Source: Aporrectodea caliginosa
Lineage: Eukaryota > Annelida > Clitellata > Crassiclitellata > Lumbricidae
DNA: 64,000 bases
Reading direction: 5' to 3'
Assembly (NCBI GenBank): GCA_020284085.1
Contig: JACEVL010000771.1
Span: 487,001-551,000 of the forward strand
Part shown: piece by piece, positions 1 to 26,320 of the stretch
Position numbering within the stretch: position 1 is the stretch's first letter
Layout: every line of letters begins with the position of its first letter
Program-made: the position numbers and the translations under genes
Notes under the pieces: model-generated
The model's database searches: none
The model's input: the letters and a program-made list of their open reading frames with translations, nothing else
Told to the model about the DNA's origin: nothing

Positions 1-944
1 AATTGAGAATTCGATTTTATTTGCTGAAACATGGCGGTTGTGATCAATACTATCGTCGTTTTAAACCAACTAAAAAGTCCGTATCTTAAGCGATCGCAGC
101 TGCAGACTTGGCTTTACTCGTTCAGCTAAGACTAGATACTTCTCGCAACAAGTAGGCTAAGTCATAAGCAAGCAACGTTTGGAGAGAGAAAACCAAGAAG
201 TTGACGGATCTGGGTTAGAATTCTTAAAAGGTGAGCTTTTAAGACGCTTTAAAAAGTTTAAATGATAACAGACCAGCCAAATAACTTGCAACAGAAAGTT
301 TCTCAGTTGTTGGGTTGGTTTTGTCACCTTTGCACAAGAAGCTGTTGATGAATAAACTGAAGGACCCGACCCAACGCATATTGAACCCAGCCTGACCTAT
401 AGCATACATTCTGATCCAACTCAATCTGACCCGTTCATTTAAAGATATTAGTGTCAAACCAATAATAGCAATTGTTTTTGCTAGTTTACATTGTATCCTA
501 TCCTAGGCCTACAATAATTATGCTACTGCAAACTAGTTTTTAACAGTCTTAATAAGCATTGTTATGCAATTAAGCTGAGATATCGCCTATTGCAATTGTT
601 TTTTATAGTTGGTTTAAGCATAAACCACATTATTCATTACGCAGCGTTCTTGACCTGACTCAACATATTCCTCGGAATTTTGACCCGACCCAATTTGATC
701 CGACCCGTGGGTTCGCCTGATCAAGGACAACATTGGTTTACACTTAATCCGAAATATCCTTCCTCTCTGATAATGAATGAACTAATTAGTAGGCTAGTTA
801 ACAATCGAGAATTAGTAGGCTGGCATAAGGAGGTCAGACGGCAATCATGATAAGTTATAATTATATTAGAGTTCTGTATTTGTCAAAATATATTTCGCAG
901 TTGTAGTACGCAGGAGTTTTATGTATGAAGTATTTTTTTAAGCT
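1..944. other. 5' flank, no gene recognised
   Basis: AT-rich sequence with no convincing exon or domain. Two short segments (about 360-430 and 655-715) repeat a GACCCGACCCAA-like motif, and similar ACCCGACCC words occur in the vWA units near 37560 and 54650, so this may be old dispersed repeat. An AT-rich stretch near 880-890 precedes the predicted EGF first exon but is too weak to call as a promoter. Confidence 0.5.
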
Positions 945-14797
<13,853 letters not shown>

Positions 14798-14822
14798 AGT
14801 TGAATCAGTTCATCGGACTTGC

Positions 14823-14828
14823 AATAAA
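14823..14828 (+). terminator. AATAAA polyadenylation signal of EGF gene
   Basis: AATAAA lies 26 bp after the TAG of the predicted terminal exon. The three paralogous segments (near 22400, 40130, 57400) read CAATCAATC here, so the signal is specific to the copy with an open frame. Confidence 0.5.
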
Positions 14829-15289
14829 TCTTAGCGTGTAATTCACATAGGCCTACAACCTTTCAAATAAATCGTCCGAAATGTCAATTCTGCTCCATCA
14901 AGCGTTAACTGTTCAACTAAAATGCCAACAGCAAAGTGCGTGAACGATATATGTGACATCGATAGCAGATGGGATTGTTCGTATTTGAAAAACTGTAATC
15001 GATAGTTTGAAACGTTTGGTCGAGAAATTTTAAGTATATGACGGCAGTTATCATTCGTGGCCTAGTTTAAGGTATATCATGAATGATCGCTTCGTTGGAC
15101 CAGTCTAAGGGGTTGCAAAAGTGGCCAAATCGTGTTTGAAACCCTTTGGGTGGGATGCTCCACAACTGTTACGCAACGGGCATCGTCCGTTGAAGGGACA
15201 AAAAGCAAGACTCACCAGCGTATCAGGCACAACAGCAATGCGATCACAATATTATTGTTGAGTGTAGGCCTACTGATCTGAGTAATGAA

Positions 15290-15592
15290 TGGATGGTGAA
15301 CCAGTGTCACCCTGAGCGTCCAGCGCCGTGATTCTCTCCGCTTCTTTAAGCAGGCTGAACTTCTTGTTTCCCGTCTATTATGCAGCGCCGTGCATTTTCT
15401 GTTGCTGGCCCTGCGATCTGGAATGGGCTCCCTGTGGATCTACGCCTAATGCATAGAGCCCTTGCGGCCACGTTCTTCTCTAACGTCAAGACTGTTCTCT
15501 TTAGCCGGGGTTGAGTCGGGAGCGCTTCTGAGTAGATAATCTTGAAGGGGCGCTATATAAATCCCTGAAATGAATGAACGAATCGTCCAGCA
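15290..15592 (+). repeat. L2-type LINE 3' end
   Basis: Encodes RRAFSVAGPAIWNGLPVDLR and KTVLFSRG, the RT C-terminal signature. The 3' UTR GGGAGCGCTTCTGAGTAG, GGCGCTATATAAA and an ATGAATGAA tail follow. It is 5'-truncated. Confidence 0.85.
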
Positions 15593-15759
15593 TTTGACCA
15601 GGTTTAGCAGATAAACACTCAAGTCTGGTCACAGGTGAGGGTGAGATATCAGTCGACATACAGCATACTCGTTAGCTGATCTAACTCTACCCACTTTATA
15701 GACCCGTGAAAAATTCATAATGCATCTATCAACGGTCGCTTCCAGTGATTCCGTAGTCA

Positions 15760-15832
15760 GAGTCAAAGTCATAGTCATAGTCAGAGTCAAAGTCACAACC
15801 ATAGTCATAGTCAAAGTTATTGTCCGTTAGAG
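15760..15832. repeat. GTCATAGTCAAA minisatellite
   Basis: Repeats of AGTCATAGTCA and AGTCAAAGTCA. The same array, larger, lies at 26036-26320. The flank after both arrays is homologous (TAGAGAAACC..GTCG, then AATCAAGCAGAA), so this is a duplicated block. Confidence 0.85.
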
Positions 15833-16384
15833 AAACCAGGTCGAAAAAGTCAGAGGAACCAGAAGTGATGTTACGGAGAGTAATCAAGCAGAAGCAATTT
15901 TAAGCTTAATTCTGAATCATATAAGAGAACAGGCAGATCGCAAAAAGATGGGTAGTGAATTCCAAAGCTTCGAACTAGCGTTTCAAAAGTCCGGGAGACC
16001 AACACCAAGTGGCGTAAATCATGGGGGGCAGAGGATGACTGCCCCCAAAGTTTTGACTTAAGCTCTTCTGCCCCCCCAAAGAAAAATCCGGCCCTCGTAG
16101 GTGCTCTGTTTCCCCAAGTTATGAATAGATTTTCTCCTCTGCCAACACCGTGTCTTTAGCAAGGCACAGGATGCACGTTCCCGGCATGTGTGGTGAATAA
16201 AGACGTCCAAATCTTATCCGCAAATCCGGAAACTTAACATTTTGGACAGAAGCACAGGAACAGCAGACACACAGAAGCAGACAGACAGACATACGCCTTG
16301 ACGTCTGCATACGCCCCATCAACTGGAGCAGCGCGAATGAGTACCCCAAGCTGATGCAAAGCACCATATGCTTTAACCGTTTTG

Positions 16385-16515
16385 AATCCTTTCCGATTGG
16401 TTTAAATCCGCCCATAGGTATTGCATAAATTTGTAGCTCGTGTTCATAAATTGCTGACTTCAAACGTCATCGCTGAGAGATCGCCGTTATCTCCGGACTA
16501 CGGCACAGTCGAATA
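16385..16515 (+). promoter_or_regulatory. Shared upstream block of vWA gene V1
   Basis: Contains ATTGGTTTAAATCC, then GCATAAATTT (TATA-like), then CGCTGAGAGATCGC before the ATG. The same order occurs before the signal exon at 24828 (GTTGGTTAAACCC, GCATAAATTTT, CGCTGAGAGATCGC), and in part before 28720 (GTTGGCTAAACCC, CGCTGAGAGTTCGC) and 42339. It probably covers core promoter and 5' UTR. No start site is proven. Confidence 0.4.
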
Positions 16516-18565
16516 ATGTCTGCCATTATCCTGCTGATTGCCGCACTGGTGGTTGCCAATATCGAAGGGAAAGCACGTATGTATCTGTAATGATTTTGCC
16601 GAAATTGAAAATACAGTAAATTATTAGAATCAACAGGAGGAAGAAAGAGGATGAAGACGAATAATGGGAAGAAGAATAATGGGAAGAAGTAGGCCTATAT
16701 GGTTAGTGGATTCATTTAACCCTTTAACGACCATATGGTAGGAAAGTACATGTAAAAGCACTAAATCAGTTATCGACATATCTGAAATTAATATACATAA
16801 TAAATTATATGCCCCTATTATGCGTCGCATAATAGGGGCATATAATTATGTATGTTAAGACTAAATCTCGTCTTCATCCCTTCTGGGAAATTGAGCCACA
16901 CATTCTGAGTACCAGTCGACCACACTGACAATGATATCGAGCATTCATTTGAAAAGCATGCAAATCTTAGTCTTGGATATTCCACTTTTGTGATGTCATT
17001 ATTCACTGATTATTTTGGAGGTACATATGGAATGTAAAACACTACCGTATAATTATAAGTAGAACTTTGTTAGAACGGCACTAACTTTACCGAATACAAT
17101 GAGCAAAATTCAGATAATTATGTCGCTCACTGATTTCATTTCATCAGCTTGTTCACGAAAACTGGATCTGGTTTTCCTCCTTGACGGATCCTCAATTAAG
17201 TGTGGAGCTAAATCGTGTCCAGACTGGATCTACTTGCTTCAGTTCGTTAAGAATGTAGTCTCCAGCTTCAACATTGGACCAGACGCCACAAGGGTGGCAC
17301 TCGTCACGGTCTCCAGTGAGGGAAAATTGGAGTGGGGCTTCAACAAGTAGGTTGAACATCGAAATTGATGTAATTTTAGATGTAATTTTGGAAGGGTCAA
17401 AAAAGTAAAATAAGGGAGAACTTAGAGGTAACACAGCTTAACTCCAATGTGCATGTAGACCGTGTGTATGCATGCATGTATGTATGTTGTAGGTAAGAAT
17501 GTTGTGTATTTATGTATATGTATGGTTTGGGTTATATGGATGTATTTTTGCTCAGTTTTTCCCGTTCTTGAGCAAGTCCATTACTCATAATTGCTCAGCG
17601 CCATCGATTGTTGCTTGGTCACTAGATGGTGAATAAATGCATTCATTCATTCATTCATTCATTCAGAGCATTTATATAGCGCCCCTTCAAGAAACTACTC
17701 AGGAGCGCTCCCGGCCCAGCCACGACTAAAGAAAAAAGACTTGAGGGACTTGTAAAACCCTGTCAGATGGCTTACAAGTAAAAAACGGAGCTTAAGTGGT
17801 AGGTCATTCCAAATGGAAGGGCCAACAAACCGAGAAAGCACGGCGCTGCCTAATAGCCAAGCGAGTCCGTGGAAAACTGGAACTCACCCCTCGTCGCAGA
17901 GCGAAGCACCCGACGCGCTGGAACATCAGACACTGGGCGGCAAAGATCACGCAAGTAAGATGGAGCGCAGCCAAGAACACAACGAGAAACAAGAGCAGCA
18001 ATGCGACATGAGATACGCTGAGACACAGGCAGCCAATGCAACACATCACGCATGTCTGCAGAGACAGGAGAGTACTTAGGAAGCCTTTCAATAAGCCGAG
18101 CAGCCGAGCGTAGAACTCGATCTAGTCGCCCCAAAACACCAAGGGGAAGGCCAGCAAGTAGAGAGGAGCAGTGGTCAATTCGACTAGTAACAAAGGCATG
18201 AACAAGGACCACAACTGCATCATGAGAGAGAGAGAGAGAGAGACCACTCGAAGCTGACGAAGCTGATAATAACAACTCCGTGCAATTGAGTTCACATGTT
18301 GAGATAAAGTAAGCATAATAATAATTAATATGTATTACATGGGCATGATGTCCGAATGGCTAGAGCATTCGACGCAGTAACACGGGGAGTTGTTGTTCGA
18401 GCCACTTCCCAGAACGGTTTCTGTTTTGTGACGCTGACAAAGTCACTTGTGTACAATTATTCGGCGACATCGATGCTGAGTCGTATGGTCGTGTGTGAAC
18501 TTCTGATCTGCAAGGAATGTAATATCAAACGAAGTCGTATTGTACTATTATCTGTACACCTTCAC

Positions 18566-18623
<58 letters not shown>

Positions 18624-21141
18624 TTCATATAGACTATGCATGATACTAATGTGTAAACTTACAATTATTGTATTACTGTAAGTTTATGCATATATTTTTC
18701 ACGCAAGTATATGTATTGTTGCATGTCGGCACAGGGACAGCGCACATATCTTATAGATAGGACGGGCTGAACGTCGTAGGATTGGTGTGTGTGTGTGTGT
18801 TAATAAAATACAAACCAACAGAGTTATCAATAAGTCATGACGTGAACATTTTGCTGCGCTATGGCCTAGGTTCATTTCGTTTCGGTAGGTGGCGCTGCTA
18901 CCGCACTACGCGTCAAGAGCATGGCGGCCTATGGCGGTTGACTTATTTCGTTTCAGTAGATGGCGCTGCCCTTCTCAGTGTTTCATGATAGGACGTGTTT
19001 TCTGCAGATGCCCCAATGCGAATTTGCTGCTGTCAGCCATTGACAAAGTCACGTATAAAGGAGGAGAAATCGACTCGGTTTCTTCAGTGGCAAATCTTTT
19101 CACTAGTTTCATCACCGCTGCAACGTTGCCAAGGTCAGACGCCACAATGTTGGGAATACTGATCAGCGATGGTGCTCCGAGACTTGATACTGTGTCGACT
19201 ATCGCTGCTTCTACTGCACTACAGGCGCTTGGAATGAACGGGTTCGTGGTCTGCGTCACGGATAAATGTCCCGCCGACTTTGCGAAGAGGATGTCTTCGC
19301 CCCCAAGACTGGTGAGTCACACAATGAATATTACCTATAAAATGCGGGTTTTGAGTGCGGAAGAAGTTTACTGGTTCAACATCCTCTCTCGAAAGTTTGC
19401 CGTCTTAATTAAATGTTGAAGGAAAACCAAAGGGGATTTTTAATGAAAGTTCTGCGAAACTGGAAACTAAGGTAAATTGAAAGCCAGGGTCGTCTAAAAA
19501 ATTTGGAAAGGACTATGGAGGGCATCACAATTTTGGGACGAGGAATACCGTTTGGTAAAGAGTACAAACCTCGTCGGAAATTCTGTTCCTTTTCGAGCTC
19601 GACCTCTGGACAGTAGAGTGCCCATAGGCATCTAAGTTAATGAGGCACGTCTTAGATCAATAGGGCATTCCGCAGAAATCAATTTCATAGGCCTTCACCT
19701 TGGCATTGGCCTTATCCTAATGCTTTCTGTAGCCAGAAGCAAGTCTTGTATTTTTCGTTATTTTGAGGATCAATTTTAGATAAATCTGTTTGAAAGAGAA
19801 TACAATGTATGTACGAATGTATGTATGTATGAAAGTTTTTGTGTATGTATGCAAAATGTGTGCATGATTTTATATATGCATGTGTGTAGGTTTGTATGCA
19901 TGTATGTATGTTTGTATGTAGGTATGAATTTATGCATGTATTTAATATGACTGGTGAATACATGCATAAATTTTATGTATAAAGGCATTTATGCAAGTAT
20001 GTATGTATGTATATACGTATGTATGTATGTGTGTATGTAAAGATTACATGCATGCATGCATGCATGCATATAAACAATACTGGTTTAGAGGTATTGAGCG
20101 TTTGGTGAAATAATATATACACAGACCACGTTGCGTCATCCCACGTGGCGCTTGATGTCTCTTCCCTTCTTGTGCCATTGCATATCCTACTCGAATTTCT
20201 TTCATTTTAAAGTGTCGTCCTACAGCCAGTAATGCGCTTTAATAAGTATGAATAATTAACGTGTAGGACATGAAGGCCGATCCTTGCATCGTTTTATCTG
20301 TAATGTTTTTTGCTTTAGATTGACGAAACCTACTTCTTGGTGAAAGATTTCAGTTCTATCAACAATGTCACCGAGAAAGTCGTGAAGCAGATCTGTTCTT
20401 TTAAGGTTAGAGTGAGATCGCTTCTTGTCTAATCATTTAGCAAGTAGTTTAGAAATTCAACATGAAGAATACACCATTCTGCATTCAACGCCAAGAAAAT
20501 CATTGTAGGGAGACTTCCTTACCATTCTGCATTCAAGACCAAGAGAATCATTGTAGGCTATATAGGAATGACACTCTTCCATTGATAATGTAATTTAATG
20601 TAATTGAACATTTATATAGCACCCCTTTAAGATATCTACTCTGCACTAGCCAATATGATGCTAAATGTCATTACTAACGAAAATATTACATCAGCTAGCA
20701 AAACAATGCACATAAAGCTAGAAGAGTCACCAGTGACGGGCCCACGCACACGAGGAACCAACCTAAGAATTCCCATCGAAGCTAACAGATGGCATGACTC
20801 AGGGCTTTTTTAGCGTGCAGTTCTACACAAAATGTGCAGTTCTAAATGAATATGTGCAGTTGTAAAATTATATTTGTGCAGTTAAAAATGGCTTAAAAAG
20901 GTCATTGGGAATAATTTGCCATGTCTTTTTGAAAAAGAGTGAATGGGTTGTGCAGTTCTAAAAATTCCTTTAAAAAGCCCTGTGGCATGGACGTTCTCTG
21001 AGCTAAGTTGCATCGATAGAGTAAAACAGCTGAATACTAGATTATCTGGGTCAGTTCATTAGCTATTGAAAAAGTAACTCTTGGTACTTTTGTCTTGTGT
21101 TGTAGAAGACAAGCCTTCTAACCAGTCTCTTCGGTTTTTAA
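16516..21141 (+). CDS. Small secreted vWA-domain protein V1
   Basis: Five exons: 16516-16576, 17148-17346, 19008-19311, 20319-20405 and 21106-21141, with phases 1,2,0,0 and all GT/AG; 687 nt, about 228 residues. Exon 1 is a hydrophobic signal peptide (MSAIILLIAALVVANIEGKA). Exons 2-4 form one full vWA domain: KLDLVFLLDGSS, then CPDWIYLLQFVKNVV, then DATRVALVTVSSEG, then LLSAIDKV, then LGILISDGAP, ending VVKQICSFK. A Cys near each end would give the usual vWA disulphide. The MIDAS is degenerate: DGSSI lacks the second Ser and the GGEIDS loop lacks the Thr, though the Asp of ISDG is kept. The last exon adds only KTSLLTSLFGF. V1 is the most divergent member. vWA domains generally mediate extracellular protein binding; the partner is unknown. 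Confidence 0.82.
17630..18320 (-). mobile_element. 5'-truncated L2-type LINE, inverted, in V1 intron 2
   Basis: The reverse strand encodes an RT C-terminal region of about 140 residues (SRIDHCSSLLAGLP, then LHWLPVSQRISCRI) typical of L2/CR1 LINEs. Its 3' UTR with GGGGCGCTATATAAA and a run of GAATGAATG ends at about 17640. A small GA repeat near 18225-18241 (AGAGAGAG on +) causes a frame change upstream. Confidence 0.9.
18341..18548 (+). repeat. tRNA-derived SINE
   Basis: A-box-like GAATGGCTAGAGCATTCG and B-box-like TTGTTCGAGCCAC are followed by a body similar to the SINE at 4024 (ACTTGTGTACAATT, GTCGTGTGTG). A (TA)n run at 18565-18618 follows it. Confidence 0.55.
19800..20075. repeat. (ATGT)n-rich microsatellite, V1 intron 3
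   Basis: Imperfect ATGT/TGTA and GCAT units. Similar tracts lie beside exon 3 in V2 (35185-35300, 36000-36150, 36630-36930) and V3 (49560-49790, 53215-53280), so the tract is ancestral to the gene family. MYVCMYVC-like frames are artefacts. Confidence 0.9.
20596..21060. repeat. Unassigned repeat patchwork, V1 intron 4
   Basis: Starts with ATTTATATAGCACCCCTTTAAG, resembling an inverted L2 LINE end. It is followed by a segment with four degenerate TGTGCAGTT repeats (about 20814-20960). No exon is seen. Confidence 0.4.
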
Positions 21142-21417
21142 TAATAATATGCGTCTACTAATCCTTCAATTCAAATGAGACTTTTCTCCTCCATGCATTA
21201 ACTAACATTGCATATTGGTTTATGCCGTCTTCTTTTGAGAAATATCTAGCTATTGATCTGCATAGAGAATTAAACAGAACTTATGGACGTTTTGTGGTTT
21301 TTTAAATACAGTTTAATCATTAAACAGCCCAGTCGAAATTATCGTAAAGTCTTCCTTTGGAAATAGCTTTTTGCAAGGAAGTCTTATGTAATTTTATTTC
21401 AATGTGCCGTATAAGAT

Positions 21418-21510
21418 AGGCTGTGCACGATAGTGCAGTGGTTAGCAAACTGGACTATAAACCGTGATGTTGGGGGTTCAATTTTCCGCCAGTGGATATA
21501 TTTGATTTGA
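21418..21510 (+). repeat. tRNA-derived SINE-like segment, present in every unit
   Basis: GCACGATAGTGCAGTGGTTAG...GGGGGTTCAAT resembles A and B boxes. Orthologous positions downstream of the terminal exon in other units (39008, 56272, 62527) carry the same segment, so the insertion predates the duplications. Confidence 0.55.
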
Positions 21511-22034
21511 GATTTCTGCTTCTCCTGCGCTCCTTGCCAACTCAGTTATAATGAGTACACTGACCGTACACTGTCGGTGAGAAGATGAGAGGTCGAGGGA
21601 GAGGCATTACACTGTCAGTTGGAAGATCAGACAGAGAGGGGAGGCCGGGAAGGTCTGCGCAGAACAGCTTTAAATAATCATGGAAGTAGATAGATAGACA
21701 GACGTTTATGCAGACAGATAAACAGAGACTGAGATAGAGCGACAGAGACAAAGAAAGAGAGCGAAACAGGTAGTAATCTTTCAAGATGTGAATGGGATTC
21801 AATCAAGAACTAACGTAGTCAATGGAATATAATTATAAGCCACGTTGAATAAAGATTCTCTAGAAGCCACATTCATTACTCTTTGTAAAGTAAATAGGTG
21901 TCTATACGGAAGTTCACTCATACGAAAGAGTCAATAAATACTTTCAAGATTCTTATCCGATAGTACTGTGGCAAGTCCAAGATTTAAGAGCTAACGTTAG
22001 GTAGGCCTAATAGCCTAAGTTTCGGGAAGCACAC

Positions 22035-22169
22035 ATTAGTTAGAGCTGAGATAATATTTGCTATCTCAACCCATTTAATAACTAACCGTTGAGCTTAGAC
22101 AATTTTCCACTGCTAGGTTAACAAACCTGTAGCTAAGTGTTGTGAATAAACGAAATTGATTTGATTGAT
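22035..22169 (+). repeat. Short LINE-like 3' insertion in unit 1
   Basis: Compared with units 2 and 3, unit 1 has about 135 extra bases here, ending GAATAAACGAAATTGATTTGATTGATG, i.e. a TTGATT-type LINE tail. Confidence 0.45.
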
Positions 22170-22880
22170 GAAGCTGGACTTACACCGACAACACCGTTGT
22201 GAGCAACTGCTAGACAAAGCTTAATAAGCACTTAAATTTTAATAGGATATTGGCAAATGTAGATAAGTCAAGAAAATTCGAGTAAGAATCACTATTAATT
22301 TTTTGGACACCTGGCGTCTATTTCAGCCCTCCATCGCTCCTGTCTACGACTCGGAGTTTTTCACGCTTGAGAAATGAATCAGTTCATCGGAATTGCAATC
22401 AATCCTATGTGTGATTCAGACACTACATTTCAAAGACATCGTCAGAAATTTTAATTATGCTTCATCAAGCGTTTACTGCTCAATTTTTGTGCCAACAGCA
22501 AAGCGCGCGACCAATAATAGGCGATCTGTAATAAAACCTTTCTTCTTCATCGATAGCAAATGTGACTGTTCGAATTTGACAAACTGTAATCGATACTTTG
22601 ACACGTTTGGCCAAATAATTTCATGTATATGACGGCATTTATCACCTGTGGTGTCCCTTCATGTATATTATGTATGATCATCGACCATTTTGCACTGGCC
22701 ATAGACACTGTAAAGGGTTACAAATTTAAAGTGGCCACATCGTGTTTCTGAACCCTGGCGACGAGAAGCTCTGCAACTCTCCTAATGCTGCGCTTAATAA
22801 ACACTTGACGGTATAACCAGAAGGTTAACGAAACTTCTTAGAAGCTTGTTGTGCTCGCAGAATTGTCCATCCATGAGCCA
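22170..22880 (+). pseudogene. Decayed copy of EGF terminal-exon region, unit 1
   Basis: Homologous along its length to 14583-15260 (CACCGACAACACC, then GGACACCTGGCGTCTATTTCAGCCCTCC, then TTCATCGGAATTGCAATC). The frame that is open in the EGF gene is broken by stops (AACTGCTAG near the start). It shows that the duplicated unit once included the end of the EGF gene. Confidence 0.7.
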
Positions 22881-23344
22881 AGATTCACGAAGCACCAGCG
22901 TAGTGCTGCACTGTAACAGCAATCTGACCCCCTCCTGGTTCAGAGTATTGGTCTGGGTAATGAATGGATAAAGGAATCGATGTCAATCGACCAAACTTTG
23001 CTCAGGTTCAACCCATTAACACCTGAGCTAGCCTGAATACTATGAGGGTGAGATCGCAGTCGACAAACACAGTTACTCACTATGGGCAGTTTGCTCTATA
23101 AAATCGTAAGCAGCTGTATGGATACATTTAGTAAACCTTTGGGAGCATATGCCAAGGCCTATACATAGCTGTGGTTTCCGGTTGAATTCAGGATTGTATT
23201 TATCATTTTTAGTATAGTGTCACGACCAACAGTAAGAGACTATAGATAGAAATAGATGGTAAGTGCCTGGATATTTGGGGTGGCCCTTGCAGAGTACAGT
23301 AAGCTCAGTGTTCCGGTTCGGCCATGTTTGCGCTCTTCAGTCTT

Positions 23345-23582
23345 GGAACGATGGCTTTATTCAAATTCAAATTCAAATTTTATTAGAATCGATTCCATGA
23401 ACAGTGAACACAATCTACACGACGTGTTAATACAGTTGTTAACAGTTTACATTTCGTAAGTCCCATTAATAAGTAGACTAACAGTCATAGTCTAACAGGT
23501 TAAGTAGTAAAAATAGATTATTGGGGGAGAAGAAGCCCAAAGGGCTTATCTAGTCTTCCCCACCATTATTTGCAACTGATAA
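23345..23582 (-). repeat. LINE 3' end, inverted
   Basis: A TTCAAATTCAAATTCAAATTTTATT tail is followed by a 3' UTR-like segment with an AAGCCC-AAA-GGGCTT hairpin at 23533-23547. The coding part is absent. Confidence 0.6.
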
Positions 23583-23734
23583 GAGCACATGCATCTGAAA
23601 ATGCATTCTTTTGGGAAAGGCAACTCAAGAAACACTTTAAACCGTCAATGATTCACACTTTTTAGATCCAATAGTTACCCGTCATTCTACGATTCATTTC
23701 ACAACTGGTTTTTGTTTGGTCGCTTTATAATAGC

Positions 23735-24060
23735 CAGGTGCATTGCATTCGTACATACAAACAAACCCATCTACAGATATACAGACATAGCCTACATACC
23801 TCTGTACATACTATACATAGGCCTACATGCGTACATACATGCATACACATACATACATGTATATGTCTCTGCAACCAAATACTCAAAGACACAAACATAC
23901 ACTCATAATCATGCATGATTATATATATATATTCCTTACTATGGTGTCGTGTATTCATACATACCTATATAATATGCACATCTACATGCATTCATACATG
24001 CACACATACCAGGATATACATATATTCAGATTCATATATTCCATAGGCCTACATGAAGCA
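23735..24060. repeat. (ACAT)n-rich microsatellite region
   Basis: Imperfect CATACATAC units on +. It has the same composition as the ATGT tracts but is inverted. No gene. Confidence 0.8.
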
Positions 24061-24669
24061 AGGGCTATACAACTAATGGTGACACATGCTTGAAATTGCA
24101 CCAGCCAATGGTTCTAGCTCATCGATCTCCTCATAAAATTCGCGTAATCCAATCGATTATTATCGATGAAGCGGAAAGATTAGTTAGGCCTACGCATAAT
24201 AATAATCTGCAGTTAAGTAGCGGAGTTAACGCTTCATCAAGCAGAACAGAGATTTCGACGGTTCATTTAACAACTAGCGTCTGAATTATACGCATCGCAA
24301 ATTCGACGATATGGTTCACTAGGCAAGCAACTGTGAAGAGCTGAATGTGCACTGGAGACGGTTAGTTAGCTGGATCAATATTTCTTAACCTCTCTACGCC
24401 TGCCAGCGTCTATTGACATACCCAACGCTGAAGGAGTCTAGGACTAGTCATATGCTCCGAAAGGTTTTCTACATGTATCCCTACAGCTGCTTACGATTTT
24501 ATAGAGCATACTGCCCACAGTGAGTAACAGTACTGTGTATGTCGACTGGGGTTTCACCCTCATAGTATTCAGGCTTTGTAGAAAAAAGCGATATATCTTC
24601 AGGCTTGCGACGATTGGAGAGAGAGAGGGGGTGCATTCCAGATGTTGCATGGCACCTGCTCTTTCGACC

Positions 24670-24827
24670 ATTTCGAATCATTTCCTGTTGGTTAAACCCG
24701 TTCTCGTGTATAGCATAAATTTTGAAACCTTACCCGATGTTCTTTGGGACGTTCATCAACTGATGACTTGATTACTAATCGCTGAGAGATCGCTTCTAAT
24801 TCCTGACTATACGTCTGCAACCGCACA
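24670..24827 (+). promoter_or_regulatory. Upstream block of orphan signal exon
   Basis: Carries GTTGGTTAAACCC, GCATAAATTTT and CGCTGAGAGATCGC in the same order and spacing range as before V1. The orphan first exon therefore still has its promoter-proximal sequence. Confidence 0.4.
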
Positions 24828-24873
24828 ATGCGATCCATTCTTTTACTAATTGCCTTCGTCGGGGCGAAAGCAG
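24828..24873 (+). pseudogene. Orphan vWA-family signal-peptide exon
   Basis: ATG opens MRSILLLIAFVGAKA and ends in phase 1 at G|GTATGT, exactly like exon 1 of V1, V2 and V3. No vWA exon follows before the next signal exon at 28720. Either this is what is left of a fourth gene copy, or it is an alternative first exon that could splice in frame to V2 exon 2 at 29152. The open frame, start codon and donor are all intact. Confidence 0.7.
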
Positions 24874-25076
24874 GTATGTGATTGTAACCATCTTGCTGAT
24901 AATAAAACGAATAGAAAATTATTTTGAAACAAGAGGTGTGAGAGTTGGAAGAATTACAATGAGAAAAAGGGGGAGGAAGAAGACTAAGAAGAAGGAGAAG
25001 CAAAAAATTATGAAGTAGAAGTAAAACAGGAGAAGAGGAGTAAGAAGAAAAAGAAAAGATGAGAAATAAGAAAACT

Positions 25077-25391
25077 CTCTTCTTTAAGTTCTCTGCCCTT
25101 CGGCAGGTTCCAACTTCCAATGACGCCACTCTTTCCGTCGTCATTGTAAGTGTTTCTTGGGAAATTAGAGAGGTGGTTTCCCGTTGCCTTCCTCTCGGTG
25201 TTTTTAGCGAGACACCATCTCCGAGCGTCGATGTCCTTCATCGTCCGTCCTTCCGACTCCTTGTCTCTGGGCTCGCATATACCGGCGAGGGCTCGGTCGT
25301 CCACCACGCACTTTGTTTCCAACAGGGGTACCACGTCAAGGTGGCGTGGTGGGCATTTGGGTGGTAGAGGCTTTTAGAGACGATATTCGAT
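25077..25391 (+). mobile_element. Retroposed 315-bp insert with 28-bp target duplication
   Basis: The insert is flanked by perfect 28-bp direct repeats (25049-25076 and 25392-25419, AAAAGAAAAGATGAGAAATA and on). It contains GAGGTGGTTTCCCGTTGCCTTCC and GGGTACCACGTCAAGG. Long perfect direct repeats point to LINE-mediated, fairly recent retroposition. No Pol III boxes or poly(A) are evident, so the class is unknown and strand is assumed. Confidence 0.7.
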
Positions 25392-26035
25392 AAAAGAAAA
25401 GATGAGAAATAAGAAAACTAGGAAGTAGAAAAAGAAGATAAAAGATTAGTCGTTTAAGCCAACTTTCAGAGGCAACCTTTAGTCTGAAGTGATTCACTTC
25501 CTACAGATTGGTACGTGGTATGTACGTACCAGCAATATATCAGGTTCGATGGTCCGGACTCTCTCTCACCGTCTGATCTTCGTACCGACAGTGTACATTC
25601 ATTGTAATCTATACATTTATAGTTAAGTTCCATTCTTTATGTCCTAACGGGGATGTAAACCTCAATTTATGGTTCCGGTTTAGCATGAAACAAATTATGC
25701 ATAAGCTTACTAGAGCAGACTATCGATCCGTCACATAAATTGCATACTAATCTCAATCATGAATATCCAATTTCGGTAATTAAGCTATTCACAGATAATT
25801 TGGGATGTTAGTGATAGCCAACTGAAACACTGCAGTATATCAGCCTGAACGTGTACACGTAAAGCTGCATCTGACAATAGGCAATCGTCCAATATATTTA
25901 ATTATTGAAATAATTATTATTTTTGCATTTATTAAGTAGTACTGACATGTCTACTGAGCAACCATCAATCGAGCAAGCGAGGCTCTGAGCAATTATAGGT
26001 AATACAGTTGCTCTAGGTTTCTACACAGTAACCTC

Positions 26036-26320
26036 AAAGTCAGGGTCTAAGTCCAGGTTAAAATCATAGTCAAAGTCATGGTCAAAGTCACAGTCTAAGG
26101 CATGGCTGAAATCATAGTCATAACTACAGTCAAAGAAAAAGTCATAGTCAAAGTCAAAAGTCCTAAGAAAGTCAACGTCATAGTAAAAGTCATAGTCAAA
26201 GATAAGGGCAAAGTCATAGTCAAAGTCATATTCACAGACAAAGTCATATTCACAGACAACGTCATAGTCATAGCCAAAGTCATGGTCAAAGTCATGGTCA
26301 AAATCATAAACAATTAGAGA
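26036..26320. repeat. GTCATAGTCAAA minisatellite, long copy
   Basis: About 24 units of the 12-bp AGTCATAGTCAA type. It is the expanded counterpart of 15760-15832. Open frames on both strands (VIVKVKV, MTLTMTL) are artefacts. Confidence 0.92.

Noticed and set aside
17796..18091. Plus-strand frames over 17.8-18.1 kb.
   Set aside because: Antisense shadows of the inverted L2 LINE RT.
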